A stretch of DNA of 64,000 nucleotides from NCBI GenBank assembly GCA_016721005.1, contig JADKJM010000016.1, positions 1 through 64,000 of the forward strand, given 5' to 3'. The notes beneath the pieces are model-generated. The model was not told the origin of the DNA. It saw nothing but the letters and a program-made list of their open reading frames with translations, and did not search any database. The position numbers were made by a program, and so were the translations under genes. The stretch is from Flavobacteriales bacterium. GTDB taxonomy: Bacteria; Bacteroidota; Bacteroidia; Flavobacteriales_F; PHOS-HE28. Below are positions 46,452 through 54,590 of the stretch, in pieces; positions within the stretch are counted from its first letter, which is position 1; each line of letters opens with the position of its first letter.

Positions 46452-47980
46452 GCACCCCCATCCAACAATCCGAGATCAACGCCCTGGCCTGGAAAGCCTG
46501 CGACACCTTCCGTGGTGTGGTGGACCCCGCCCAATACAAGGACTACATCCTCGTGTTCCTCTTTCTGAAATACCTCAGCGATGTGGTGCGCGACAAGAAG
46601 GAGGAACTGCACACGAAGTACGGGGGTGACGAGGAGCGCATTGCCCGCGCCATGGAACGCGAACGCTTCGTGCTACCCAAGGGTGCCAGCTACTACGACC
46701 TCTATGACGCCCGCGACAAAGAGGACATCGGCGACCGCATCGGCAAAGCGTTGGACGCAATTGAAGAAGCCAACAAGGGCAAGTTGGATGGCGTGTTCCG
46801 CAACATCGATTTCAACAGCGAGGCCAACCTGGGCAAGACCAAGGACCGCAACCGGAGGCTGAAGAACCTGATCGATGACTTCTCCAACGAGAAGCTCGAC
46901 TTCCGACCCAGTCGCATTGGTAGTGCAGACATCATCGGCAACACCTACCAGTACCTCATCGGCCAGTTCGCCAGTGACAGTGGGAAGAAGGGTGGTGAAT
47001 TCTTCACTCCATCTGAGGTAAGCGAATTGCTGGCCCGCCTGATGGCACCCGAGAGTGGCATGCGCATCTACGACCCCACCTGCGGCAGCGGCAGCTTGCT
47101 GATCAAGGTGGCCGAGCAGGTGCCGGACCACAACTACAGCCTCTACGGGCAGGAGAGCAACGGCGGCAACTGGGCGCTGTGCAAGATGAACATGTTCATC
47201 CACGCGAACGACAACGCCCAGATCGAATGGGGCGATACCATCAACAACCCTTTGCTGGTGGAGGGCGATAAGCTGATGAAGTTCGATGTGGCCGTGAGTA
47301 ATCCTCCATTTTCGCTTGACAAGTGGGGCGCGGAGAGCGCCGGGCACGACCGCTTCAACCGCTTCTGGCGCGGCACGCCACCGAAGAGCAAGGGCGATTA
47401 CGCCTTCATCACCCACCTGATCGAAAGCCTGAACGAGCACGGGCGCGCCGGCGTGATCGTGCCGCATGGTGTGCTGTTCCGGGGCAGCAGCGAACGCCTG
47501 CTGCGCAAAGCGTTCATTGATGAGAACCTGCTGGAGGCCGTGATCGGCCTGCCCTCCCAACTCTTCTTCGGCACCGGCATCCCCGCCGCCATTCTGGTCT
47601 TCAACAAACAGCGCAGCACCACGGACGTGCTCTTCATCGATGCCAGCGCGCAATACGCCGACGGCAAGAAACAGAACCGCCTGCGCGAGGAGGACATCGC
47701 GCGTGTGGTGGATACTTACACCGCCTTCCGCACCGCGCCCAAGACCATCGCCGATGACGACCGCGTGCTCGCCGAGAAGTACGCCTACCGCGCCAGCCTC
47801 GCCGAGATCCAAGAGAACGACTACAACCTGAACATACCGCGCTACGTGGACACCTTCGAGGAGCCCGAGGCGGTGGACATCCCCGCGGTGCAAGGGCGCA
47901 TCACCGAACTGGAAGGCAAATTGGCAATGGTGCGCACAGAAATGGATGGTTACCTGAAGGAACTAGGCTTCATTAATTAG
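46448..47980 (+). CDS. hsdM: Type I restriction methylase subunit M
   Basis: Adenine-N6 methyltransferase subunit that forms the modification core with S. Its 510 residues have an N-terminal helical domain (WKACDTFRGVVDPAQYKDYI, VFLFLKYLSDVV), SAM-binding IYDPTCGSGSLLIK, the catalytic NPPF motif (VAVSNPPFSLDKWG) and C-terminal segments NLLEAVIGLPSQLFFGTGIP and DYNLNIPRYVDTFE. Intact. It starts inside the half-S stop (ATGA) and is followed after 8 bp by the first Fic gene, so the whole run is likely one transcript. Confidence 0.96.
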   Translation: MSTPIQQSEINALAWKACDTFRGVVDPAQYKDYILVFLFLKYLSDVVRDKKEELHTKYGGDEERIARAMERERFVLPKGASYYDLYDARDKEDIGDRIGKALDAIEEANKGKLDGVFRNIDFNSEANLGKTKDRNRRLKNLIDDFSNEKLDFRPSRIGSADIIGNTYQYLIGQFASDSGKKGGEFFTPSEVSELLARLMAPESGMRIYDPTCGSGSLLIKVAEQVPDHNYSLYGQESNGGNWALCKMNMFIHANDNAQIEWGDTINNPLLVEGDKLMKFDVAVSNPPFSLDKWGAESAGHDRFNRFWRGTPPKSKGDYAFITHLIESLNEHGRAGVIVPHGVLFRGSSERLLRKAFIDENLLEAVIGLPSQLFFGTGIPAAILVFNKQRSTTDVLFIDASAQYADGKKQNRLREEDIARVVDTYTAFRTAPKTIADDDRVLAEKYAYRASLAEIQENDYNLNIPRYVDTFEEPEAVDIPAVQGRITELEGKLAMVRTEMDGYLKELGFIN

Positions 47981-47988
47981 ACAGGCTC

Positions 47989-49335
47989 ATGGAACTCCCC
48001 GAATACCTCGCAAGCCTCGAAACGCGCAAGAACGAGTTGCAAGCCGCCTTGCCCATGAAGCCCGAACGCGAACGGGAGCTCTGGCAAAAGCTGCGCTTGG
48101 AATGGAACTACAACAGCAACCACATCGAGGGCAACACGCTCACGTATGGTGAGACCATCCTGCTCTTCTTGAAGGAAGTGATGCCCGGTGGTCATACGAC
48201 CCGCGAGATCTTTGAGATGCAAGCACACGATGTAGCTATCGGCATGGTGCGTGAGTGGGTGAAAGAGCAAGACCGCCCGCTCAGGGAAGGTGATATCCGT
48301 GACCTGAATCGGATACTGCTCAAAGAACCCTTTTTCAAGGAGGCCATTACCGCAGAAGGGTTGTCAACGCAAGTGCAGGTCGTGCCAGGTGAGTACAAGA
48401 AGCACGGGAACGTGGTGCGGCAACCGGACGGAACGCTCTTCGAGTACAGCAAGCCCGAAGAGGTCCAGATGCAGATGCACGAGCTGATGGAATGGTACCA
48501 CGACGAACGTGCACTACATCCCATCCAGAAAGCTGCTGTCCTGCATCATCGCTTCATCCTCATCCATCCCTTTGGGGATGGCAATGGGCGCACAGCCCGC
48601 CTACTGGTCAACTACCACCTCATGATCCATGGGTATATGCCTGTGGTGGTGAAGAGCGCCGATAAGGCGAACTACCTCTTGCGTCTGAAGCAGGCCGATG
48701 CTGGCGATGCGGAGCCCTTCATCGAGTACATGGCGCAGCAGGCCGAATGGTCCATGGACCTTGCGCTGCGGGCAGCCAGGGACCTTCCTATCGAAGAACC
48801 AGCGGATTGGCGGAAGCAGGCCGAACTCCTATTGCGCAGCACCACTGACATCAAGCAGAAAGCAACGGACCGGGAAGCGCGTTGGCGCAAGCACATCATC
48901 GACAGCATCCAGCTCAACTATCCGATCATACGGCAAGAGATCGAGGACAAGCTCTTCTACTACCGGAAGTTCTTCAAAGTGGTTGGCGGAACCGTCAGTC
49001 CCTCCATCAAGCAGGACAAGAGCTTCCAATTGAAACCCTTGAACATACTTTCCGCTAGACCGGAACAGATCGCCGAGCTCTTTGCCAAGCACGAAACCAC
49101 CAAGAGCCTGCTGTTCCAATTGCAGTTTACCGGCAACACCGTCCCTATCGCCAACGGTGAGGTGCGTGCGATGTTCACCTGGTCATTCGAAGAAGATCTC
49201 CAGTCCCTGAGCGCAAAACTCCCGAATGAGATCCCTGCGGTGAGTTGGCCCTATGGTGTTTCGATCAAGGAAATGAACATCGACCTCTACGACCGGATCG
49301 CCAAAGGCATCCTGCAGAAGATAACGCCTCGCTAG
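47989..49335 (+). CDS. Fic-domain protein 1
   Basis: Fic enzymes usually attach AMP to a target protein. Its 448 residues contain the full active motif HPFGDGNGRTAR (His193) and, near the N-terminus, SNHIEGN (Glu47), the inhibitory helix motif of class II Fic proteins. A C-terminal segment looks like a winged-helix domain or DNA-contact domain (LNYPIIRQEIEDKLFYYRKF, GGTVSPSIKQDKSFQLKPLN). It lies between hsdM and the second Fic gene, 8 bp after hsdM. Fic genes are often found inside type I loci (general knowledge), but their role there is not clear. Confidence 0.9.
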   Translation: MELPEYLASLETRKNELQAALPMKPERERELWQKLRLEWNYNSNHIEGNTLTYGETILLFLKEVMPGGHTTREIFEMQAHDVAIGMVREWVKEQDRPLREGDIRDLNRILLKEPFFKEAITAEGLSTQVQVVPGEYKKHGNVVRQPDGTLFEYSKPEEVQMQMHELMEWYHDERALHPIQKAAVLHHRFILIHPFGDGNGRTARLLVNYHLMIHGYMPVVVKSADKANYLLRLKQADAGDAEPFIEYMAQQAEWSMDLALRAARDLPIEEPADWRKQAELLLRSTTDIKQKATDREARWRKHIIDSIQLNYPIIRQEIEDKLFYYRKFFKVVGGTVSPSIKQDKSFQLKPLNILSARPEQIAELFAKHETTKSLLFQLQFTGNTVPIANGEVRAMFTWSFEEDLQSLSAKLPNEIPAVSWPYGVSIKEMNIDLYDRIAKGILQKITPR

Positions 49336-49355
49336 CGCCCAACACCAGCACACCC

Positions 49356-50777
49356 ATGGAACTCCCCGAACTCCTCCACCGCATCGATGCCCTGCAACAG
49401 CGCATTGTGGCCGCTGGGCCGCTGAACCCCGATGCCAAACGCAAGCTGGACTACCGCTTCCGGCTGGACTGGAATTATCACAGCAATGTGATGGAAGGCA
49501 GCCAACTCACGCGGCAGGAGACACGCACCATCATGATGGGCAATGTGACAGTAGAAGGAAAGCCCATTCGCGACGTGATGGAAATGCAGGGGCATAACGA
49601 GGTGGTGCTCACGCTGCTTGGTATGGCCAGTGGTGAGTTGAACTTGAGCGAACGGCGCATCAAGGAGATACACAAGGCCATCATGCACGAGGATGATCCG
49701 GCAAAGAAGGACTGGCCCGGAAACTGGAAGAAGCATCCCAACCACATCTACAACTTCAAGGAAGAACGCTTCGACTTCACGCCGCCGGAAGATGTGCCCG
49801 AGGCGATGCACCGTTTGCTCGACCGCACCAAGGCCGCGCTGGAGGCTATAAAGCGTGGGGATAAGGATGCACCGCATCCAGCAGTCGTGGCCTTTGATTT
49901 CCAGCGGGAATATGTGACCATCCACCCGTTCCATGATGGCAACGGCCGCACCGCGCGCATCTTCAGCAACCTGCTGCTCCTGAGCTTCGGCTATCCACCG
50001 GCCATCATCAAGGCGGAGGAGCAGGAGAAGACAGCGTACAACCGACTGCTGGCAGAAGTACAGGTATACGGTGCCAGCCCCGACCTCTTCAACGCCTTCA
50101 TGGCCGAGCGGCTCATTCGCTCCCAAGAGCTTGTCTTGGAAGTGCTCTCCGGTAAGGATATCGACGACGCGGATGACCTCGACAAACGCTTGCAACTGAT
50201 CGATGCGCAACTAGCGGCTGTGGACCCCGCAGACGAGATCCAGCGCATCCGCGGCCGTGAGACCAACTTAGCCCTGCTGAACGAATGGGGCTACTCCCTA
50301 TTCGCGCAGGCGATCCCCGTCGCTCAGAAATTCAACCGCTACTTCCTCAACACGCAGCATGATATCTTCCTCGTGAATGGACCGGTCAGCGTACGCTTTC
50401 TCGACGAACCAGCGGAACAAGTGATCGGCACACTACAAGCTGAGATCGCGAAAGACGACCAGAAACTACAAGGTGTTACGGAGATCCAGCTCTGGCTCCG
50501 GTTCGGCACCTTCCGCAAGGCGTCCCGTAAACCGTTCGGTTGCAACTACGGCATCAAGATCAAACTGGAGGACTACCACCATTACCAAGTGTTGGTTGAC
50601 GTCTTCAATGTTTCCGGCGGTCGTAGCGAGGAGCCGCTGATCAAACGCCTTTACCACAAGCCGCTGACCCAAGCGGAACAAAAGGCCATCGTGCAGCGCA
50701 TGGGCAAGGAGATCACGGACCACATTGAATACTACGTGGCGCAGAACGCACAAGAGGACACCACGAGCACCAGCTAG
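49356..50777 (+). CDS. Fic-domain protein 2
   Basis: A 473-residue relative of Fic 1. It has active motif HPFHDGNGRTAR (His190) and inhibitory motif SNVMEGS (Glu47), with the same N-terminal order and position. The C-terminal half differs (WLRFGTFRKASRKPFGCNYG, YHHYQVLVDVFNVSG). The start at 49356 (MELPELLHRIDALQQRIVAA) mirrors MELPEYLASLETRKNELQ of Fic 1 and suggests an old duplication. Both motifs are complete, so both are probably active when released from inhibition. It is 6 bp before hsdS. Confidence 0.9.
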   Translation: MELPELLHRIDALQQRIVAAGPLNPDAKRKLDYRFRLDWNYHSNVMEGSQLTRQETRTIMMGNVTVEGKPIRDVMEMQGHNEVVLTLLGMASGELNLSERRIKEIHKAIMHEDDPAKKDWPGNWKKHPNHIYNFKEERFDFTPPEDVPEAMHRLLDRTKAALEAIKRGDKDAPHPAVVAFDFQREYVTIHPFHDGNGRTARIFSNLLLLSFGYPPAIIKAEEQEKTAYNRLLAEVQVYGASPDLFNAFMAERLIRSQELVLEVLSGKDIDDADDLDKRLQLIDAQLAAVDPADEIQRIRGRETNLALLNEWGYSLFAQAIPVAQKFNRYFLNTQHDIFLVNGPVSVRFLDEPAEQVIGTLQAEIAKDDQKLQGVTEIQLWLRFGTFRKASRKPFGCNYGIKIKLEDYHHYQVLVDVFNVSGGRSEEPLIKRLYHKPLTQAEQKAIVQRMGKEITDHIEYYVAQNAQEDTTSTS

Positions 50778-50782
50778 CCCAC

Positions 50783-52081
50783 ATGCCCACCGCCACCAAG
50801 AAGCCCAACCCTAGCAGCAACGGAAGCTCCGTTGACAAGGCGCCGCAACCCGGCGCCAAACCCGGCTACAAGCACACCAAGCTCGGGTGGTTACCGGAGG
50901 AGTGGGAGGTGAAGCGTATTCGCGAACTGTTCGAAGTCAAAGGTCGGGTTGGCTGGAAAGGATATACGCAAGCAGACCTCCGGAGTTCAGGTCCGATTGC
51001 CATTGGGGGTAAGCACATTGATGAACAACATCGGCTGAAATTATCGGACCCTACCCATCTGAGCCAGGAGAAGTATGATGAATCTCCTGAAATCATGGTT
51101 CAGGTAGGCGATATGCTCCTAACCCAACGGGGTACGTTAGGCCGAGTAGCTCTTGTGTCGACTGACATCGGACCCGCCACGATCAATCCGAGCTTGGTCA
51201 TACTTCGACCACGCACGGAGGTCTGTTCAGAGTTTGTACATGCCTTTCTAACTTCTTCAGGTCAAGAGAAGCAGATGTTGATCGAAGTTGCGAGCACGGG
51301 CGTACCGATGCTCTCACAAAAGCAGATCGGTGACTTTCGATTACCTATTCCGGGTCTAAAAGAACGCAAACGCATCGCCGAGGTGCTGGGTGCTTGGGAC
51401 CGCGCCATAGCCACCGTGCAGCAACTGCTGGCCGCACAACAGGAGCGCAAGTGCGGGCTGATGCAGGTTCTGCTGGAAGAAGTGTACCACCGGTGCAAGA
51501 AGGTGAGCATTGGCAGTATCGCAGAAGAAAGCACGGATAGGCATACGACCACTGCGGACCACATTGTGCTTTCGTGCAGCAAGTACCACGGCTTCGTTTC
51601 ATCGCTGGAGTACTTCAAGAAGCAGGTGTACAGTGAGGACCGCAGCAACTACAAGGTCATCCGGCGAGGGCAGTTCGGCTTCCCCGCAAACCACATCGAG
51701 GAAGGCTCCATCGACCTGCTCACCACCCACGATATCGGCCTCATAAGTCCCATCTACGTGGTCTTCGAATTCGATCATGCCACCGTGAACAGCGAGTTCA
51801 TGTACTACCTGTTCAAGACCGACCGCTACAGATACATCTTCAAGAATTCCACCAACTCTTCAGTGGACCGACGTGGAAGCCTGCGCTGGAACGATTTCAA
51901 GAACCTGTGGGTGCCATTGCCAGGTCGCGAAGAGCAGGACCGGTTGGCCAAGCTCTTCCAACACATGGACCATCAGATCGAATACACCGAGGAATACCTC
52001 ACCCACCTCACCTCGCAGAAGCGCGGGCTGATGCAGGTGTTGTTGACGGGGGAGAAACGATTGACAACGGAAGCCGCATGA
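50783..52081 (+). CDS. hsdS: Type I restriction specificity subunit S, full length
   Basis: 432 residues with two target-recognition domains. The first half runs HTKLGWLPEEWEVKRIRELF, QVGDMLLTQRGTLGRVALVS, GVPMLSQKQIGDFRLPIPGL and a spacer helix VLGAWDRAIATVQQLLAAQQ. The second is SIGSIAEESTDRHTTTADHI, KVIRRGQFGFPANHIEEGSI, FKNLWVPLPGREEQDRLAKL and a helix HMDHQIEYTEEYLTHLTSQK. The repeated RGLMQVLL ends (CGLMQVLLEE and RGLMQVLLTGEK) show the internal repeat. It has a variable long N-terminal tail rich in Pro, Ser and Lys. It overlaps capV by 4 bp. Confidence 0.94.
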   Translation: MPTATKKPNPSSNGSSVDKAPQPGAKPGYKHTKLGWLPEEWEVKRIRELFEVKGRVGWKGYTQADLRSSGPIAIGGKHIDEQHRLKLSDPTHLSQEKYDESPEIMVQVGDMLLTQRGTLGRVALVSTDIGPATINPSLVILRPRTEVCSEFVHAFLTSSGQEKQMLIEVASTGVPMLSQKQIGDFRLPIPGLKERKRIAEVLGAWDRAIATVQQLLAAQQERKCGLMQVLLEEVYHRCKKVSIGSIAEESTDRHTTTADHIVLSCSKYHGFVSSLEYFKKQVYSEDRSNYKVIRRGQFGFPANHIEEGSIDLLTTHDIGLISPIYVVFEFDHATVNSEFMYYLFKTDRYRYIFKNSTNSSVDRRGSLRWNDFKNLWVPLPGREEQDRLAKLFQHMDHQIEYTEEYLTHLTSQKRGLMQVLLTGEKRLTTEAA

Positions 52082-53163
52082 CCCAGAAGAAGTTCACAGT
52101 TCTTGCCATTGACGGCGGTGGAATTCGCGGCATACTGGCGGCGAAGTTCCTAGCCTCAATGGAGGCTGAATTGCAACGGCAAGGAAAGGAGCCAAGGCTC
52201 CGGCACCACTTCGACCTCATTTGCGGGACTTCGACAGGGAGCATCATTGCATTGGCACTAGCCTTGGACATACCTGCGCAAGACATAGTTGAACTATACC
52301 GGAACAACGCCCGAAGGATCTTCTGCAAGCGCTCATTTGGCTGGGTCTGGTCGAAGTACTCCCGCAAGCCATTAGAGCGGCTAGTTCGAGAAGTATATCG
52401 CCGGAAGGGTACAGTGGACCCTTGCATCATTGACCTGGAAACAAGGGTATGTATCCCGGCATACGACCTACTTACCGCCGCCCCTCGAGTCTTCAAAACG
52501 CCCCACGCCCCACAACTTTTTCGGGATCAGCACATACCTGCTTACATGGCCGCACTTGCCTCCGCTGCGGCCCCAACCTACTTCAATCCGTACACTTCAA
52601 GCTACCCCGATATCCTAACCGGCGCGGAAGAGCAATTCCAATTGAAGGTGGATGGTGGGGTGTTTGCCAACAACCCGGCCCTAACAGGACTGATCGAGGC
52701 GCATCGTGGTCTCGGGGTGGACCTGAAGAATATTCGGTTGCTATCGATCGGCACTGGGCGTAGCACATACTCCGAGTCGCGGCAGAGGAGCTTTTGGGGC
52801 ATTTTTCCAAAGCCCTGGGGTCGCCTGTACTGGTTGCGCAAGACACGGCTACTCGACATGTTCATGCAAGCGCAGTCGCAAGCGACCGATTTCATGGTGC
52901 AGATCCTATCGGGTGGTGTTGGCGCGGTGAAGACGAGCCTATTTCTGTATGAGAGAGTGAGCGTTGAACTCGGGGCGCAGGTCAAGCTGCCCCTGGACAC
53001 CAAACGAAAACGGAATATCAAAGTGCTTGAAGAGTACGGCAGCCGGGAGTTCCAGAAGCAAGGCACGAGGATAATCCAGGCATTCATCGATGGCAACAGT
53101 TATCGGAATTACACCCCACCGACCTACACCAGACACCAACCAAACCCATCTGCAAATGGCTAA
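52078..53163 (+). CDS. capV: CBASS effector: CapV-type patatin-like phospholipase
   Basis: In CBASS a cyclic nucleotide turns on this lipase, which degrades the membrane and kills the infected cell. Its 361 residues have the oxyanion loop VLAIDGGGIRGILAAKFL (residues 8-25), nucleophile GTSTGS (Ser52) and catalytic Asp192 in KVDGGVFANNPALTGL. The remainder (LLSIGTGRSTYSESRQRSFW onward) fits the CapV-like group. It is unlike the patatins at 6.6 and 10.7 kb, which lack the long C-terminal part. The start overlaps the HsdS stop (ATGA). Its stop overlaps the CD-NTase start by 8 bp, so effector and cyclase are coupled. Confidence 0.9.
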   Translation: MTQKKFTVLAIDGGGIRGILAAKFLASMEAELQRQGKEPRLRHHFDLICGTSTGSIIALALALDIPAQDIVELYRNNARRIFCKRSFGWVWSKYSRKPLERLVREVYRRKGTVDPCIIDLETRVCIPAYDLLTAAPRVFKTPHAPQLFRDQHIPAYMAALASAAAPTYFNPYTSSYPDILTGAEEQFQLKVDGGVFANNPALTGLIEAHRGLGVDLKNIRLLSIGTGRSTYSESRQRSFWGIFPKPWGRLYWLRKTRLLDMFMQAQSQATDFMVQILSGGVGAVKTSLFLYERVSVELGAQVKLPLDTKRKRNIKVLEEYGSREFQKQGTRIIQAFIDGNSYRNYTPPTYTRHQPNPSANG

Positions 53164-54157
53164 CTGTCATCGCCTCTTTCAGAAGTATCTCGAAGATATT
53201 TCCGTCAGCGGTAAGCGCAAGGAGAAGATGAAGGACTCACGTCTCGCTCTGCAAGACCACTTAAAGACCTACTTCAAGAACAAGGTAGGTGTCACAACCC
53301 CTCGCTTCCGTATCCAAGGCTCGTACATCATGGGCACCATGGTGCGTAAGCTCGATGACACCTATGACGTCGACCTCGGGCTGTACTTCCTTGAGAAGCC
53401 CACGGTGGATGCGGCAACCGTTCAGCGGTACGTGTTCGACGCGGTAAAGGACTGGACCGATACGCCCCCCGTGCACAAGAGCAAGTGCATCCGGGTCATC
53501 TACAAAGGCGACTACCACGTTGACATCCCGGTATACTACAAGCTGGACAACGAAGTACACCCTCATTTAGCAACCAAAGGCGGTTGGGAGGATAGCGACC
53601 CAAAAGAGTTCAATGACTGGTTCACGAAGCGCAGCGATGCGAATGGCCAGCTAAAGCGCATGGTGAAATACCTGAAAGCGTGGAGCGACAAACTCAATTT
53701 CAGATCACCAAGCGGTTTGACCCTGACGGTGTGGGCGGCCAACTACGTTCAACACTGTGATCGGGACGACGAGACCCTTGTGAAGTTATTGGAAAGGATG
53801 AGGGACTCCATCCCCTATGGCTTCATATGCATGTTGCCAGTGTTCGCCTACAACGATGTGACCGCCAAGCTGGACAACTCCCAGAAGGAGAAGTTCCGGG
53901 AAGCTCTGAAGTCCTTCGCCGGTGATGCACGGAAAGCCCTGGGCTCCAAGAATCAACTAGAGGCTAGCAACCTCTGGCGCAAGCATTTGGGCGACCGCTT
54001 CCCTGTAGGGGAGGACAAGGATGTGGATGCTGTAGAAACTCGCCTGCTCGAGGCCGCCATAGCAGCATCAACTGGTGCAGCGAAGGTGGACCGAAGTGGA
54101 AAGATCCAGATCAACGAAGGGGTTCCATACAAACCCAATCGGAACTTCGGTGGCTAG
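53156..54157 (+). CDS. CBASS CD-NTase (cGAS/DncV-like nucleotidyltransferase)
   Basis: This enzyme makes a cyclic di- or trinucleotide signal on phage infection. Its 333 residues contain the nucleotidyltransferase core RFRIQGSYIMGTMV (Gly55-Ser56), DDTYDVDLGLYF (Asp71 and Asp73) and the third acid in YHVDIPVYYK (Asp123), so all three metal ligands are present. A helical C-terminal domain follows. The last residues are YKPNRNFGG with a Gly-Gly end, as in proteins conjugated by E2-like enzymes. It overlaps capV and the E2-like gene by 8 bp each. I cannot assign its clade or product by eye. Confidence 0.9.
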   Translation: MANCHRLFQKYLEDISVSGKRKEKMKDSRLALQDHLKTYFKNKVGVTTPRFRIQGSYIMGTMVRKLDDTYDVDLGLYFLEKPTVDAATVQRYVFDAVKDWTDTPPVHKSKCIRVIYKGDYHVDIPVYYKLDNEVHPHLATKGGWEDSDPKEFNDWFTKRSDANGQLKRMVKYLKAWSDKLNFRSPSGLTLTVWAANYVQHCDRDDETLVKLLERMRDSIPYGFICMLPVFAYNDVTAKLDNSQKEKFREALKSFAGDARKALGSKNQLEASNLWRKHLGDRFPVGEDKDVDAVETRLLEAAIAASTGAAKVDRSGKIQINEGVPYKPNRNFGG

Positions 54158-54590
54158 TCCAGGAAAATATGGGAAGCCGAACTACTTCGGCATTGCAGCC
54201 CGTGAAAAGGTTCTGCTTGAAAGGCACTACGACTTCCTGCATTACCGGCTAGATCGCTTTGGCCTTGTGGCGTTTGGCGAATACCAGCCCGATGCGAGTA
54301 CAATGACCTATCGCTATCGCTTGGTCTTTTCCCCGCCATCGAAGCCGAGAGTATTCATCCGCGAGCCCCGGATCAAGTATTCGGATGACATCCATATGTA
54401 TCCCCAGGACAACAGTCTGTGCCTGTACTATCCGAAGGATTTTACATGGTCGAACAGCAGCCATCTCTTCGACACAATCATTCCGTGGACGCATGGATGG
54501 ATCGTGAACTACGAGTTGTACACGCTGACGGGACGGTGGCACCATCCCTCCGTGGCACATCTCCCGGGAACCAAGGGTGTTCGTTCCTAA
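54150..54590 (+). CDS. CBASS E2-like ubiquitin-conjugating protein (short type II)
   Basis: A 146-residue protein translated from a GTG that overlaps the CD-NTase stop by 8 bp. It has the pattern of bacterial E2-like proteins: RYRLVFSPPSKPRVFIREPR, then DNSLCLYYPKDFTW with the likely catalytic Cys91, then HLFDTIIPWTHGWIVNYELY and LTGRWHHPSVAH. In short type II CBASS an E2 alone, without E1 or protease domains, is thought to attach the C-terminus of the CD-NTase to other molecules and raise its activity. It overlaps hsdR by 14 bp. Confidence 0.8.
   Translation: MASPGKYGKPNYFGIAAREKVLLERHYDFLHYRLDRFGLVAFGEYQPDASTMTYRYRLVFSPPSKPRVFIREPRIKYSDDIHMYPQDNSLCLYYPKDFTWSNSSHLFDTIIPWTHGWIVNYELYTLTGRWHHPSVAHLPGTKGVRS

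Noticed and set aside
46673..47893. 406-codon open frame antisense to hsdM
   Set aside because: hsdM is intact with SAM and NPPF motifs on +; no support for the minus frame.
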